This document shows, one piece after another, positions 36,699 to 43,917 of a stretch of DNA of 64,000 bases; the stretch's first letter is position 1; the number at the start of each line of letters is the position of its first letter. Position numbers and translations under genes: made by a program. The notes under the pieces are model-generated. The model saw only the letters and a list, made by a program, of their open reading frames with translations. It was not told the origin of the DNA and made no database searches. Source of the stretch: Candidatus Sulfopaludibacter sp. SbA3 (GTDB lineage Bacteria > Acidobacteriota > Terriglobia > Bryobacterales > Bryobacteraceae); NCBI GenBank assembly GCA_945890485.1, contig CAMDCN010000016.1, positions 102,503 through 166,502 of the forward strand. Direction: 5' to 3'.

Positions 36699-38119
36699 TG
36701 GCTACTCCTACCCAGCTCGATCTCACGCGGCGCGCTCTTTTGCGCGGCGCTGGCAGTGGCCTTGGCGCGATCGCCATGGCCGCCATGCTCGCCGAGCAGT
36801 CGTCCGCGGCGACCCGTCACGATCCCACGATTCCCCGCAAGCCGCACCATCAACCGAAAGCGAAGTCGGTCATCTTTCTTTTCATGGAAGGTGCGCCCAG
36901 CCACATCGACCTCTTTGATCCGAAGCCCAAACTGAACGAGATGCATGGTCAGCCCATGCCCGCGAGCTTTGGCAAGGTGATCACCGCGATGGGCACGGCG
37001 AACAACACTCTTATGGGCAGCCCGCGCCAGTGGAAGCAGCACGGCAAGGGCGGCATCTGGATCAGCGAACTGTACCCGAATATCGCCAAGCATGCGGACA
37101 AGCTGGCCGTCCTGCGCTCCTGCCAGTCGGATGGCTTGAACCACGCGGGCGGCGTGAGCCAGATGAACACGGGCGATATTCTCTCCGGGCGACCCAGCCT
37201 GGGCGCGTGGGTCACCTATGGCCTCGGCACCGCGAACAAAAACCTTCCCACATTCGTCAGTATGATCGACGAACGCGAGCCCTTCGGCAACGCCAAGAAC
37301 TGGGGCTCCGGCTTTCTGCCCGCCGTTTACCAGGGCACGCTGTTCCGCCAAGGGCCGAACCCGATTCTGAATACGAAACTGCCCGCCGGCCAGACCGACG
37401 AACGGCAAAGGGCGCGCTTGGCTTTCCTCGAAGCGCAGAATCGTGAATACGCCATCGGCCGCGAGGATGACACGGGCCTCGAAGCCCGCATCCGCAGCTT
37501 TGAATTGGCCTATGCCCTGCAGAAGTCCGGCCCCGAGGCCGTCGACCTCTCGCAGGAGACGGAAGAGACCAAGGAGCTGTACGGCCTCAACAATCCGGAA
37601 ACCGCTGTCTATGGCCGCAACTGTTTGCTGGGCCGCCGCCTGGTCGAGCGGGGTGTCCGCTTTGTCGAACTCTATTGCGGCTCCGGCAGCGGCTGGGACG
37701 CCCACACGAACCTCGAAGGCAACCACAAGAAGTGGTGCAAGGCTTCCGACCAGCCTGTAGCCGCTCTGCTCGAAGATCTCGAACGGCGTGGCATGCTCGA
37801 CGATACGCTCGTCGTGTGGGGCGGGGAATTTGGCCGCACTCCGTTTAACGAGAAAGGCAATGGCCGCGACCACAATCCCTGGGGCTTTACTATGTGGTTC
37901 GCCGGCGGAGGGGTCAAGGGCGGGCAGACCATCGGCGCTACCGACGAGATCGGCCTGCGGGTTACCGAACGCCCGGCGCATGTCACCGACATCCACGCCT
38001 CCATCCTGTGGCTGCTGGGCATGGACCACATGCAGCTCACCTACCCCCATAACGGCCGCGCCGAGCGGCCCACCATCGTGCGCGGCGAGCACATGGTGAA
38101 AGAACTGTGGGGCGGTTGA
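36698..38119 (+). CDS. DUF1501 protein with Tat signal
   Basis: 473 residues. The N-terminus LTRRALLRGAGSGLGAIAMA is a clear twin-arginine signal. Family motifs: SVIFLFMEGAPSHIDLFDPK, GVSQMNTGDI, GAWVTYGLGTANKNLPTFVS, TLVVWGGEFGRTPFNEKGNG, GRDHNPWGFTMWFAGGGVKG, and VTDIHASILWLLGMDHMQLT. It is coupled to the preceding PSD1 gene (TAATG, one-base overlap), as these families nearly always are. Tat export fits a protein folded in the cytoplasm, possibly with a metal centre. Transcription probably ends at the hairpin at 38151-38197. Confidence 0.92.
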   Translation: MATPTQLDLTRRALLRGAGSGLGAIAMAAMLAEQSSAATRHDPTIPRKPHHQPKAKSVIFLFMEGAPSHIDLFDPKPKLNEMHGQPMPASFGKVITAMGTANNTLMGSPRQWKQHGKGGIWISELYPNIAKHADKLAVLRSCQSDGLNHAGGVSQMNTGDILSGRPSLGAWVTYGLGTANKNLPTFVSMIDEREPFGNAKNWGSGFLPAVYQGTLFRQGPNPILNTKLPAGQTDERQRARLAFLEAQNREYAIGREDDTGLEARIRSFELAYALQKSGPEAVDLSQETEETKELYGLNNPETAVYGRNCLLGRRLVERGVRFVELYCGSGSGWDAHTNLEGNHKKWCKASDQPVAALLEDLERRGMLDDTLVVWGGEFGRTPFNEKGNGRDHNPWGFTMWFAGGGVKGGQTIGATDEIGLRVTERPAHVTDIHASILWLLGMDHMQLTYPHNGRAERPTIVRGEHMVKELWGG

Positions 38120-38150
38120 GCCCCGCCGCTCAGCCTTCGACCCTCGAAAC

Positions 38151-38197
38151 GTAAACCGCCCCCGCCACCGCAGATTGCGATGATGGGGGCGGTTTAC
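38151..38197. terminator. Bidirectional terminator hairpin
   Basis: Perfect 13-bp stem GTAAACCGCCCCC (38151-38163) / GGGGGCGGTTTAC (38185-38197) with a 21-base loop, between the convergent DUF1501 and OmpA-like genes. Confidence 0.75.
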
Positions 38198-38215
38198 CCT
38201 CCGAAGCTTGCCCGG

Positions 38216-39943
38216 TTACTTGGCTACAACCGTGCCGATGGCGCTGCCGATCACTTCGCCCGAAATCACGATCTCGACCCGCCGGTTCTGCTGGCGGCCC
38301 GCGTTCGTATCATTCGAGGCCACTGGGGTGCTCTCGCCCAATCCCTTCATGGTCACGGCGTCCTGCGCCATGCCACCCTGCGTCAGGTAGTCGCGTACGG
38401 ACGTCGCTCGCTGTTCGGACAACTTCTGGTTGTACTCGTCGCTACCAACGCTGTCGGTGTGGCCTTCCACGTCCAACTTCAAGCCCGGGTGCCCCGCGAC
38501 GATTCCAGCCACGCGGGCCAGTTTCTCCCGCGCGGCGGGCCGGAGAGAGCTCTTCGCTGTATCGAACAACACATCGGACATGTTGACGATCAGGCCGCGA
38601 GCCGTATCCCTGGTCTGCAGGACAGCGTTGAACTGTTGCAGTAGTTGCGTCCGCAGGGCGACCTTATCGGCCTCCAACTGGGCGCGCTGTTTGGCGGCCG
38701 CGTCGAGGGCGATTTGGTTGGCGGCTTGCTGCGCTTCGTTCTCCCGTTTCAGCCGATCCGCTTCGGCCGTCGCCGCGGCAACGCGGGCATCGTTTTCAAG
38801 CTTCGCCCGGTCTGCTGCCAACTTGGCGGCATTGGCTTGCGCCTCGTTCTGCATCTTCAACCGGTCGGCTTCCAGGGCAGCCGCCGAAGCGCGAGCCTCG
38901 TTTTCCCGCTTCAGCCGGTCGGCCTCTAGAGCCGATGCGCTGGCGCGAGCTTCGTTGTCCCTCTTTAAGCGGTCTGCTTCGGCTGCCGCCGCGGCCGCCT
39001 GGGCTTCCTTCGCGCGGGTCACGCGCTCCGTCTCGGCGAGTGCCGCGGCGCGTCCGCTTTCCGCGGTCGCTTCGCGTTCCACCGACTGGCGGCGTTCCGT
39101 GCTCAGCGCATCCTCTTCCTGCCGTTTCACGGCGATGGCGCGGGCGTCTTCGGCGGTCTGTACGGTTTCGCGTGCCGTCATCGTCACCGGCTTCTTTCCG
39201 GCCTTACGCGTTTGGTAGGCCTCAGCGGCCGCCAGGCTCTTCTCCGCCTTCACGAAGGTCTCGTTGGCATACTTCTCAGCCCCTATCGCTTTCGCGATCT
39301 GAACAGCGTTGCGCGCCTGGTAGAGTTCGAGCGGTACGGATTTGTCGAGCTTGAGCACCAGCGGGTTGGCCAATCGCGAATACTGTCCGCGCTGAAGCAA
39401 CTCGTACTTGGCGTCAATCTCTTCCACTTTTCCACGGGTATCGGCCCGGACGACGTTCTCCATCACGATCAGGTCGCTGGGACGGGTCACCGAAAAATAA
39501 GGTTCAGCGGTGACAACCAGTCCAAACACCTGCAGGTCCGTTGAAACGTTCAACTTGCTGCGGTTCCCGTTCAGAATCACTTCTCCAAGGTTCGAGGTGC
39601 GTCCTTCCGGCGAGACCGCCCAGAGGACGTAAGTGAGATATTCCGCTCCGAACTTGTTTGCCGCCTCGAGCTCATCGAATTCGACTTCGATTTCGATGTA
39701 ACCCTGCTTGCCTTCCACCTTGGCTTCGCCGCTGGCCTTGGGCAGCAGGTCGGTGCCGCGGAAGTCGATCTTCGTCGCGCCGTTCCGGTGCTGGTAGTTG
39801 ATTGCTTTCGCGGTCCGCGCGGTTACGGTTGTGCGGTAGATGGGCTGTCCATCGGAGGCCATCTGGACTGGGGTGCCTGCGGGCTGGGCCGCGGCAATCC
39901 CGCAGGCGATGAGCCATGCGCTTGCTAATTTCATATAGGTCAT
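38216..39943 (-). CDS. OmpA-family protein with long alanine-rich helical repeat
   Basis: About 575 residues. A signal peptide (MTYMKLASAWLIACGIAAA) precedes a beta-rich N-domain (about 20-210). A charged alpha-helical region (about 215-440) contains five 18-residue repeats (EADRLKRENEARASAAAL type). The C-terminal OmpA peptidoglycan-binding domain (about 455-565) has VLFDTAKSSLRPAAREKLAR, LDVEGHTDSVGSDEYNQKLS, EQRATSVRDYL and GRQQNRRVEI. It probably spans from the envelope to peptidoglycan. The start at ATG 39943 has AGGAAG nine bases upstream; ATG 39934 is an alternative. A strong sigma-54-type promoter (TGGCTC-N5-TTGCA) lies 29 bases upstream of this ATG. Confidence 0.9.
   Translation of the reverse strand: MTYMKLASAWLIACGIAAAQPAGTPVQMASDGQPIYRTTVTARTAKAINYQHRNGATKIDFRGTDLLPKASGEAKVEGKQGYIEIEVEFDELEAANKFGAEYLTYVLWAVSPEGRTSNLGEVILNGNRSKLNVSTDLQVFGLVVTAEPYFSVTRPSDLIVMENVVRADTRGKVEEIDAKYELLQRGQYSRLANPLVLKLDKSVPLELYQARNAVQIAKAIGAEKYANETFVKAEKSLAAAEAYQTRKAGKKPVTMTARETVQTAEDARAIAVKRQEEDALSTERRQSVEREATAESGRAAALAETERVTRAKEAQAAAAAAEADRLKRDNEARASASALEADRLKRENEARASAAALEADRLKMQNEAQANAAKLAADRAKLENDARVAAATAEADRLKRENEAQQAANQIALDAAAKQRAQLEADKVALRTQLLQQFNAVLQTRDTARGLIVNMSDVLFDTAKSSLRPAAREKLARVAGIVAGHPGLKLDVEGHTDSVGSDEYNQKLSEQRATSVRDYLTQGGMAQDAVTMKGLGESTPVASNDTNAGRQQNRRVEIVISGEVIGSAIGTVVAK
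38711..38980 (-). repeat. Five tandem 54-base (18-residue) coding repeats
   Basis: Units read EADRLKRDNEARASASAL, EADRLKRENEARASAAAL, EADRLKMQNEAQANAAKL, AADRAKLENDARVAAATA, and EADRLKRENEAQQAANQI. Eighteen residues equal exactly five turns of an ideal alpha helix, so charged faces stay in register. Confidence 0.85.
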
Positions 39944-39971
39944 AAATCGAATCTTCCTGAACGTAGAGGGC

Positions 39972-39987
39972 TGCAATTACGGAGCCA
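39972..39987 (-). promoter_or_regulatory. Sigma-54 promoter of the OmpA-like gene
   Basis: The minus strand reads TGGCTC-CGTAA-TTGCA, matching TGGCAC-N5-TTGCW in 10 of 11 positions, with GG-N10-GC spacing. It ends 29 bases before ATG 39943. Confidence 0.65.
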
Positions 39988-40068
39988 CGGCCCGAATCGC
40001 TTGTTTGTTGGGGAATGAAGGGGAGCGGGAGTCGCTGGAGGATGGGGAACTGGCGGGCGGCGGTCGCG

Positions 40069-40084
40069 TGACCAAGGGTGGTCA
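40069..40084. promoter_or_regulatory. Candidate activator site A (TGACCA-N4-TGGTCA)
   Basis: The perfect dyad TGACCA-AGGG-TGGTCA (within a longer CGTGACC/GGTCACG repeat) is centred about 103 bp upstream of the -12 GC of the OmpA-gene promoter. The same 12 specified bases and 4-base spacer recur at 43752-43767. Confidence 0.6.
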
Positions 40085-40096
40085 CGGTGGCGGACG

Positions 40097-40124
40097 CGAG
40101 GCGGCTGAACTATCTGCCGCCTCG
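40097..40124 (-). terminator. Hairpin after the PEP-CTERM gene
   Basis: Perfect 9-bp stem CGAGGCGGC (40097-40105) / GCCGCCTCG (40116-40124) with a 10-base loop, 20 bases past the PEP-CTERM stop. No T run follows, so termination strength is uncertain. Confidence 0.5.
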
Positions 40125-40143
40125 TCTGGTACTACAAGGAGAA

Positions 40144-40797
40144 TTAGCGGGCCGACTGGACCCGACGGCGCCACAGGCCGAGACCGACCAACACGCCGCC
40201 AACCAACCCAAGCGTTGCCGGCTCAGGAACGTCGGCAGAGTTCACGAGACCGTTAACCGTCGATTGGCCCGTGGGCGTGCCCGAGTTCGGCGCCACAATC
40301 GAGGTAAACGACACGATCCGGAAGCTGGTCTCGCCAAACGAGCCAGAGCTTGCATTGGACGATCCGGTGCCGAGTTGTAGCGGAGACCAGAACACCAAGA
40401 TCGAACTCACGTCGCTAAATACCTCACCACCGGTTGAACTGCCCACGAAATTGCCCGTTGCGCCGTTGGTCTGGTCAGCGACCTCGATGGTGAACGCAAA
40501 CGGCGCAAAGGTGGAACCATTGCCGATAGCCTGGGTGCTGCAGGTTGCGCAGGCCAAGGTGAAGTCGCCATAGTTGATGTTCGACGGGACACCCGAAACG
40601 GAGAGTACGTTCGGCAGGAACTGCAAGGTTGCGGCCATGCCGGACGTGTTCAGCAAAGAGAGATTGCTGGTTCCGTTGAACCCGGTGCCTGGTCCGTCCG
40701 TTTCGTACGTGATCGTGACTGCACTTGCGGACGAGACCATCATGGTAAGGGCAAAAGCCGCTACGGAGACGGATTGTAAAAGACGTTTCACTGTCAT
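40144..40797 (-). CDS. PEP-CTERM sorting-domain protein
   Basis: About 217 residues. The signal peptide includes LLQSVSVAAFALTMMVSSAS. The body is rich in Ser, Thr, Gly and Asn (LFWSPLQLG..., TSFRIVSFTSIVAPNSG) without catalytic motifs. The C-terminus is a textbook PEP-CTERM signal: DVPEPATLGLVGGVLVGLGL followed by WRRRVQSAR. Such signals are processed by exosortase (EpsH) in exopolysaccharide producers; no exosortase gene lies in this window. ATG 40797 is chosen; ATG 40818 seven codons earlier is possible. A weak sigma-54-like element (40858-40873) and candidate activator site B (40951-40966) lie upstream. Confidence 0.88.
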   Translation of the reverse strand: MTVKRLLQSVSVAAFALTMMVSSASAVTITYETDGPGTGFNGTSNLSLLNTSGMAATLQFLPNVLSVSGVPSNINYGDFTLACATCSTQAIGNGSTFAPFAFTIEVADQTNGATGNFVGSSTGGEVFSDVSSILVFWSPLQLGTGSSNASSGSFGETSFRIVSFTSIVAPNSGTPTGQSTVNGLVNSADVPEPATLGLVGGVLVGLGLWRRRVQSAR

Positions 40798-40857
40798 ATT
40801 TTTGTTTCGATTCCTCATGCCACCCGGATTTTGCAGCCAAGTGGTCGCATACCTTAG

Positions 40858-40873
40858 AGCAGGTATAAGGCCT
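40858..40873 (-). promoter_or_regulatory. Weak sigma-54-like promoter of the PEP-CTERM gene
   Basis: The minus strand reads AGGCCT-TATAC-CTGCT. GG-N10-GC spacing is kept and seven of eleven consensus bases match. It lies about 60 bases upstream of ATG 40797. Confidence 0.35.
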
Positions 40874-40950
40874 TTGCGGGTATCCGTCCATAAGTAACTC
40901 CCTTGCAACGACTTCCGGGGATTTCGCCGTCGTTTTCGCTGGAGCTTGGG

Positions 40951-40966
40951 TGACCGCCGGGAGTCA
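40951..40966. promoter_or_regulatory. Candidate activator site B, between divergent genes
   Basis: TGACCG-CCGG-GAGTCA matches TGACCA-N4-TGGTCA in 9 of 12 positions. It is about 72 bp from the csbD -12 and 99 bp from the PEP-CTERM -12 elements, so it could serve both. Confidence 0.45.
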
Positions 40967-41016
40967 CTCGGTACTCCGTCGCCATCGGAGGACTTGTAGC
41001 CGGCCAAACACGCAAG

Positions 41017-41032
41017 TGGTGCTCGGCGTGCA
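41017..41032 (+). promoter_or_regulatory. Sigma-54-like promoter of the csbD gene
   Basis: TGGTGC-TCGGC-GTGCA keeps GG-N10-GC, with the TGC core, and matches 8 of 11 consensus bases. It ends 24 bases before ATG 41057. Confidence 0.45.
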
Positions 41033-41056
41033 TATAAGCGTGCAGGAGTTATCACT

Positions 41057-41269
41057 ATGAACACCGATATTCTTGCCGGCGACTGGAAGCAGATCAAAGG
41101 CAAAGTCCGCGAACAGTGGGGCAAGCTGACCGATGACGATCTCGATGTGGCCGAGGGCCGCCGCGAACAACTGGTAGGCAAAATCCAGGAGCACTACGGC
41201 GTGGCGAAAGACGAAGCCGAGAAGCAGCTAAACGAGTTCGAAGCCCGGTATAAGGCCGCGAGCAAGTAG
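41057..41269 (+). CDS. CsbD-family stress protein
   Basis: 70 residues with the family signature MNTDILAGDWKQIKGKVREQ, WGKLTDDDLDVAEGRREQLV and GKIQEHYGVAKDEAEKQL. CsbD proteins are small, hydrophilic and helical; in Bacillus subtilis csbD is sigma-B controlled, and many bacteria induce homologues on envelope or osmotic stress. GGAG precedes the ATG by eight bases. It is divergent from the PEP-CTERM gene (259 bases between start codons) and its stop is only five bases from the stop of the convergent sigma-54 activator. A GG-N10-GC promoter element sits directly upstream. Confidence 0.93.
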   Translation: MNTDILAGDWKQIKGKVREQWGKLTDDDLDVAEGRREQLVGKIQEHYGVAKDEAEKQLNEFEARYKAASK

Positions 41270-41274
41270 GGCGC

Positions 41275-43377
41275 CTACAGATCCTTGCGTGTGATGCCTA
41301 GCTTGCGCATCATGGCGTTCAGGGTCGTCCGGTGCAATCCAAGGCGGGTGGCCGCTGTGGTCACCACGCCATTGGATTCCCGGAGCACCCGGGTAATGTG
41401 CTCTCTCTCCACCTGCTCGAGCGTGGCGCTTCCGGCTAGAGCGGGCATCGAATCCCGGTGGATCTCCTCGAGCGGCACCCGCAGCGTTGGCCCACGGGAG
41501 AGAATCACCGATCGCTCGATGAAGTTTTCGAGCTCGCGAATATTCCCTGGCCAAGGCCAAGCCATCAACGCCCGCATGGTTTCGAGCGAGATCGTATCGA
41601 TCACCCGGTTCATCTTCTCGGCGTATTTGGCCATGAAGTGCCGGGCGAGCACGGGAATATCTTCGGTGCGATCGCGCAAGGCGGGGGTGGTAATCGGAAA
41701 CACCTTGAGCCGGTAGTAAAGATCGCTGCGGAACAGCTTGTCTCCCATCATTGCGGCGAGGTCGCGGTTGGTCGCGGCGATCAGGCGCACGTCGATCGGA
41801 ATCGTTTTCGTTCCGCCTAACCGCTCAAACGACTTTTCCTGCAAGGCGCGGAGAAGTTTCGGCTGCAGGTCCAGAGGAATATCACCCACTTCATCAAGGA
41901 ACAGCGTGCCTTTGTGCGCTAATTCGAATCGGCCCAGCTTTTGCGTTAGAGCCCCGGTGAAGGCGCCCCGCTCATAACCAAACAGCTCGCTTTCGAGCAG
42001 CCCGGTTGGAATCGCGGCGCAATTCAGGGTGATGAACGTCCGGTCACAGCGCGGGCTTAGGCGGTGGATCGCCCGCGCTACCAGTTCTTTGCCGGTGCCC
42101 GTCTCGCCCAGAATCAGCACGTTTGCGTCGGTGGGCGCTACCATTTCCACTTGCCGTTGAACTCGCTGCAGCGCGAGACTGCTGCCAACAATTTCGCCAA
42201 AGTTCTCCGCCGTTGCCGGTTCCGATTCCTCGGCTCGCTCCAGTCGCTGCCTGTCGCGCAAATCCTGTACGACGGCGATCCAGCGAAACGGCGCCAGCTT
42301 CAAGGTGGCAATCACCACGCGAACCGGTATCAGAGTCCCGTTTTTCGCCACCAACTGCCGCTCGTACGGAGTGCAAGCGCCGAAACGCAAGCCCTCCTCA
42401 TGGGCGAACTCATCCGCCGCCGAGTACTCCGGCGCGGTCAGGTCCGACCAGTGAATCCGGCCCTCCGTCAGTTCTTGGCGGCTATAGCCGGTCATTTTCA
42501 GAAAAGCGTCGTTGGCGTCCGGGATCTGATCAAACTCTCCGGTTACTACGGCAACATCACTCGCTTCCAGTTCCACGGTCCGCGCCCGGGCCCGCTGCCG
42601 AAGCAGCTTCTCATCGAGCTCGTGGCGCTCCGTGAAGTCCCTCACCGCGCCGGCGAAACCTTGCAATTTGCCGTCCGAGTCCCGCAAGGCCATGAGAATC
42701 GTGTTGGCCCAGAACTGCGAGCCATCCTTTCTCTTATGCAGGCGCTCCGTGCCCAGGTGACCAGCCATGGTCGTTCGATAGAGATCTTCGAGCAAAATGA
42801 CCTTGGCCGTGGGTTGATGCGGAGAGACAACCGCAAGCGACCTGCCCATCACCTCGGCGGCTTGGTAGCCGTAGATGCGCACCGCGCCGTCGTACCAGAC
42901 AGCGATGTCCCCATCGGCGTCCAGTAGAAACATGGCGTAGTCCTGCACCCAGGAGGGCGTCCGGCCAGGGGTTCCGGAGGCGTCAGCCTGATCCTGCAAC
43001 GCCATCACATGGCGCACCGGCAAAACGTGAGCCTTGGCGGAATACGCCACCTGCCTCGTCGAACCGTCGGGACCCAGTACGGGCAGCGTGCCATCGTGGT
43101 GCCCCACTTCATTCAGGACGGTCCAAAGTCGCTGGACTTCTTCTTTGGCGGATTCCGCGGTAAATTCGTCCACGCGCTTGCCCAGCAGCTGTTCACGGGG
43201 AACGCCGAACAAGCGGCGCGCCCCCGCGCTCGCATCCTGCGATTTGCCTTCGGCGTCGGTGACCAGGATCGGGACGGAAGGGTGGTAGACGATCGCGCGA
43301 AAAAGCAGTTCCAGCTCGCGCGGGCCATTCTTCTCGAGCCACTGGTCGCGGACTTTCTGGGCGCAAACAGCTTGCAT
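41275..43377 (-). CDS. Orphan PAS-domain sigma-54 transcriptional activator
   Basis: About 700 residues. Three PAS-like domains lie in the first about 380 residues (FRAIVYHPSVPILVTDAEGK; DYAMFLLDADGDIAVWYDGA with RIYGYQAAEVMGRSL; DQIPDANDAFLKMTGYSRQE). The AAA+ sigma-54 domain (about 390-625) has GETGTGKELVARAIH, GYERGAFTGALTQK and LFLDEVGDIP. A Fis-type helix-turn-helix ends the protein (GVVTTAATRLGLHRTTLNAM). There is no receiver domain and no adjacent kinase, so PAS ligands or redox probably control it directly. ATG 43377 has AAGGAG seven bases upstream. It sits amid five genes with GG-N10-GC promoter elements; I infer it activates them. The dyad at 43433-43455 may serve autoregulation. 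Confidence 0.92.
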   Translation of the reverse strand: MQAVCAQKVRDQWLEKNGPRELELLFRAIVYHPSVPILVTDAEGKSQDASAGARRLFGVPREQLLGKRVDEFTAESAKEEVQRLWTVLNEVGHHDGTLPVLGPDGSTRQVAYSAKAHVLPVRHVMALQDQADASGTPGRTPSWVQDYAMFLLDADGDIAVWYDGAVRIYGYQAAEVMGRSLAVVSPHQPTAKVILLEDLYRTTMAGHLGTERLHKRKDGSQFWANTILMALRDSDGKLQGFAGAVRDFTERHELDEKLLRQRARARTVELEASDVAVVTGEFDQIPDANDAFLKMTGYSRQELTEGRIHWSDLTAPEYSAADEFAHEEGLRFGACTPYERQLVAKNGTLIPVRVVIATLKLAPFRWIAVVQDLRDRQRLERAEESEPATAENFGEIVGSSLALQRVQRQVEMVAPTDANVLILGETGTGKELVARAIHRLSPRCDRTFITLNCAAIPTGLLESELFGYERGAFTGALTQKLGRFELAHKGTLFLDEVGDIPLDLQPKLLRALQEKSFERLGGTKTIPIDVRLIAATNRDLAAMMGDKLFRSDLYYRLKVFPITTPALRDRTEDIPVLARHFMAKYAEKMNRVIDTISLETMRALMAWPWPGNIRELENFIERSVILSRGPTLRVPLEEIHRDSMPALAGSATLEQVEREHITRVLRESNGVVTTAATRLGLHRTTLNAMMRKLGITRKDL

Positions 43378-43432
43378 AGCGCCTCTCCTTGCCGGCTGGC
43401 GGTTTTTGTCAGTCAAACGCCATCTTGGCGAA

Positions 43433-43455
43433 GACCAGTTCCAGGTGAACTGGTC
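43433..43455. promoter_or_regulatory. 23-bp dyad between activator and Thivi_2564-like gene
   Basis: Perfect 9-bp arms GACCAGTTC (43433-43441) and GAACTGGTC (43447-43455) with a 5-base centre. The outer bases GACCA/TGGTC are those of the TGACCA-N4-TGGTCA sites, but more widely spaced. It lies 56 bp upstream of the activator ATG and about 89 bp from the -12 of the promoter at 43520. A poorer site, CGACCA-AATA-CCGTCA, is at 43496-43511. Confidence 0.55.
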
Positions 43456-43519
43456 CTAATGCTATCAGCTTCTCCTTGACAATGCGAGCGTAAATCGACC
43501 AAATACCGTCAGTAAAGTT

Positions 43520-43535
43520 TGGGTGTTCAATTGCA
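43520..43535 (+). promoter_or_regulatory. Sigma-54-like promoter of the Thivi_2564-like gene
   Basis: TGGGTG-TTCAA-TTGCA has GG-N10-GC spacing and a perfect -12 TTGCA. It ends 28 bases before ATG 43563. Confidence 0.5.
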
Positions 43536-43562
43536 TCTTGCAGGTTCTCTAGGAGAAACAAA

Positions 43563-43754
43563 ATGACCTTGCTCAATTTAGTCCTTATGTTGGTGCTGAT
43601 TGGCGTCGGCCTGTACCTGATCAACCGCTACATCCCGATGGCCTCGAGCATTAAGTCCATCTTGAATGTTGTCGTGGTGATTGTCGTGATCGTCTGGTTG
43701 CTGCAGGCTTTCGGCATTTGGGGCGATATCAGCACTTTCCGCGTTCCGCGATGA
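43563..43754 (+). CDS. Small two-TM membrane protein (Thivi_2564-like)
   Basis: 63 residues with two hydrophobic helices. The sequence LLNLVLMLVLIGVGLYLINR followed by YIPMASSIKSILNVVVVIV and a second TM (VVVIVVIVWLLQAFGIW) fits the Thivi_2564 family: TM, N-R-Y-I-P-M, short linker, TM. AGGAG is eight bases before the ATG. The family is widespread but uncharacterised, often near stress genes. It is divergent from the orphan sigma-54 activator and followed by the LPATA-anchored protein gene. Its stop TGA is the first base triplet of the activator-site dyad at 43752. Confidence 0.88.
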   Translation: MTLLNLVLMLVLIGVGLYLINRYIPMASSIKSILNVVVVIVVIVWLLQAFGIWGDISTFRVPR

Positions 43755-43767
43755 CCATATTTGGTCA
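43752..43767. promoter_or_regulatory. Candidate activator site D (TGACCA-N4-TGGTCA)
   Basis: The perfect dyad TGACCA-TATT-TGGTCA has the same half-sites and spacer length as 40069-40084. An extra half-site TGGTCA is at 43780-43785. It is centred about 92 bp upstream of the -12 of the next promoter. Confidence 0.6.
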
Positions 43768-43837
43768 CTTGGCCTTTCCTGGTCAGGGCCGCGGTGGTTG
43801 ATCCAGCCCGTTGTGGTTCATTCTTCGATGTTAGAGT

Positions 43838-43853
43838 TGGGCACTAAAGTGCA
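43838..43853 (+). promoter_or_regulatory. Sigma-54-like promoter of the LPATA-protein/sortase run
   Basis: TGGGCA-CTAAA-GTGCA keeps GG-N10-GC and the TGCA end. It ends 64 bases before ATG 43918. Confidence 0.45.
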
Positions 43854-43917
43854 CTTATTACCATGCACGACTTGGTCGCGCACAAAACAGCTCGCCTGCG
43901 AGCAAGGAAAATACTTT

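Noticed and set aside
40798..40890. Cyclic-di-GMP (GEMM) riboswitch upstream of the PEP-CTERM gene
   Set aside because: A GCAAAGGCC string and flanking ACCCG/CGGGT caught the eye, but the second conserved GACGCAAAGCC block and tetraloop-receptor pattern are missing.
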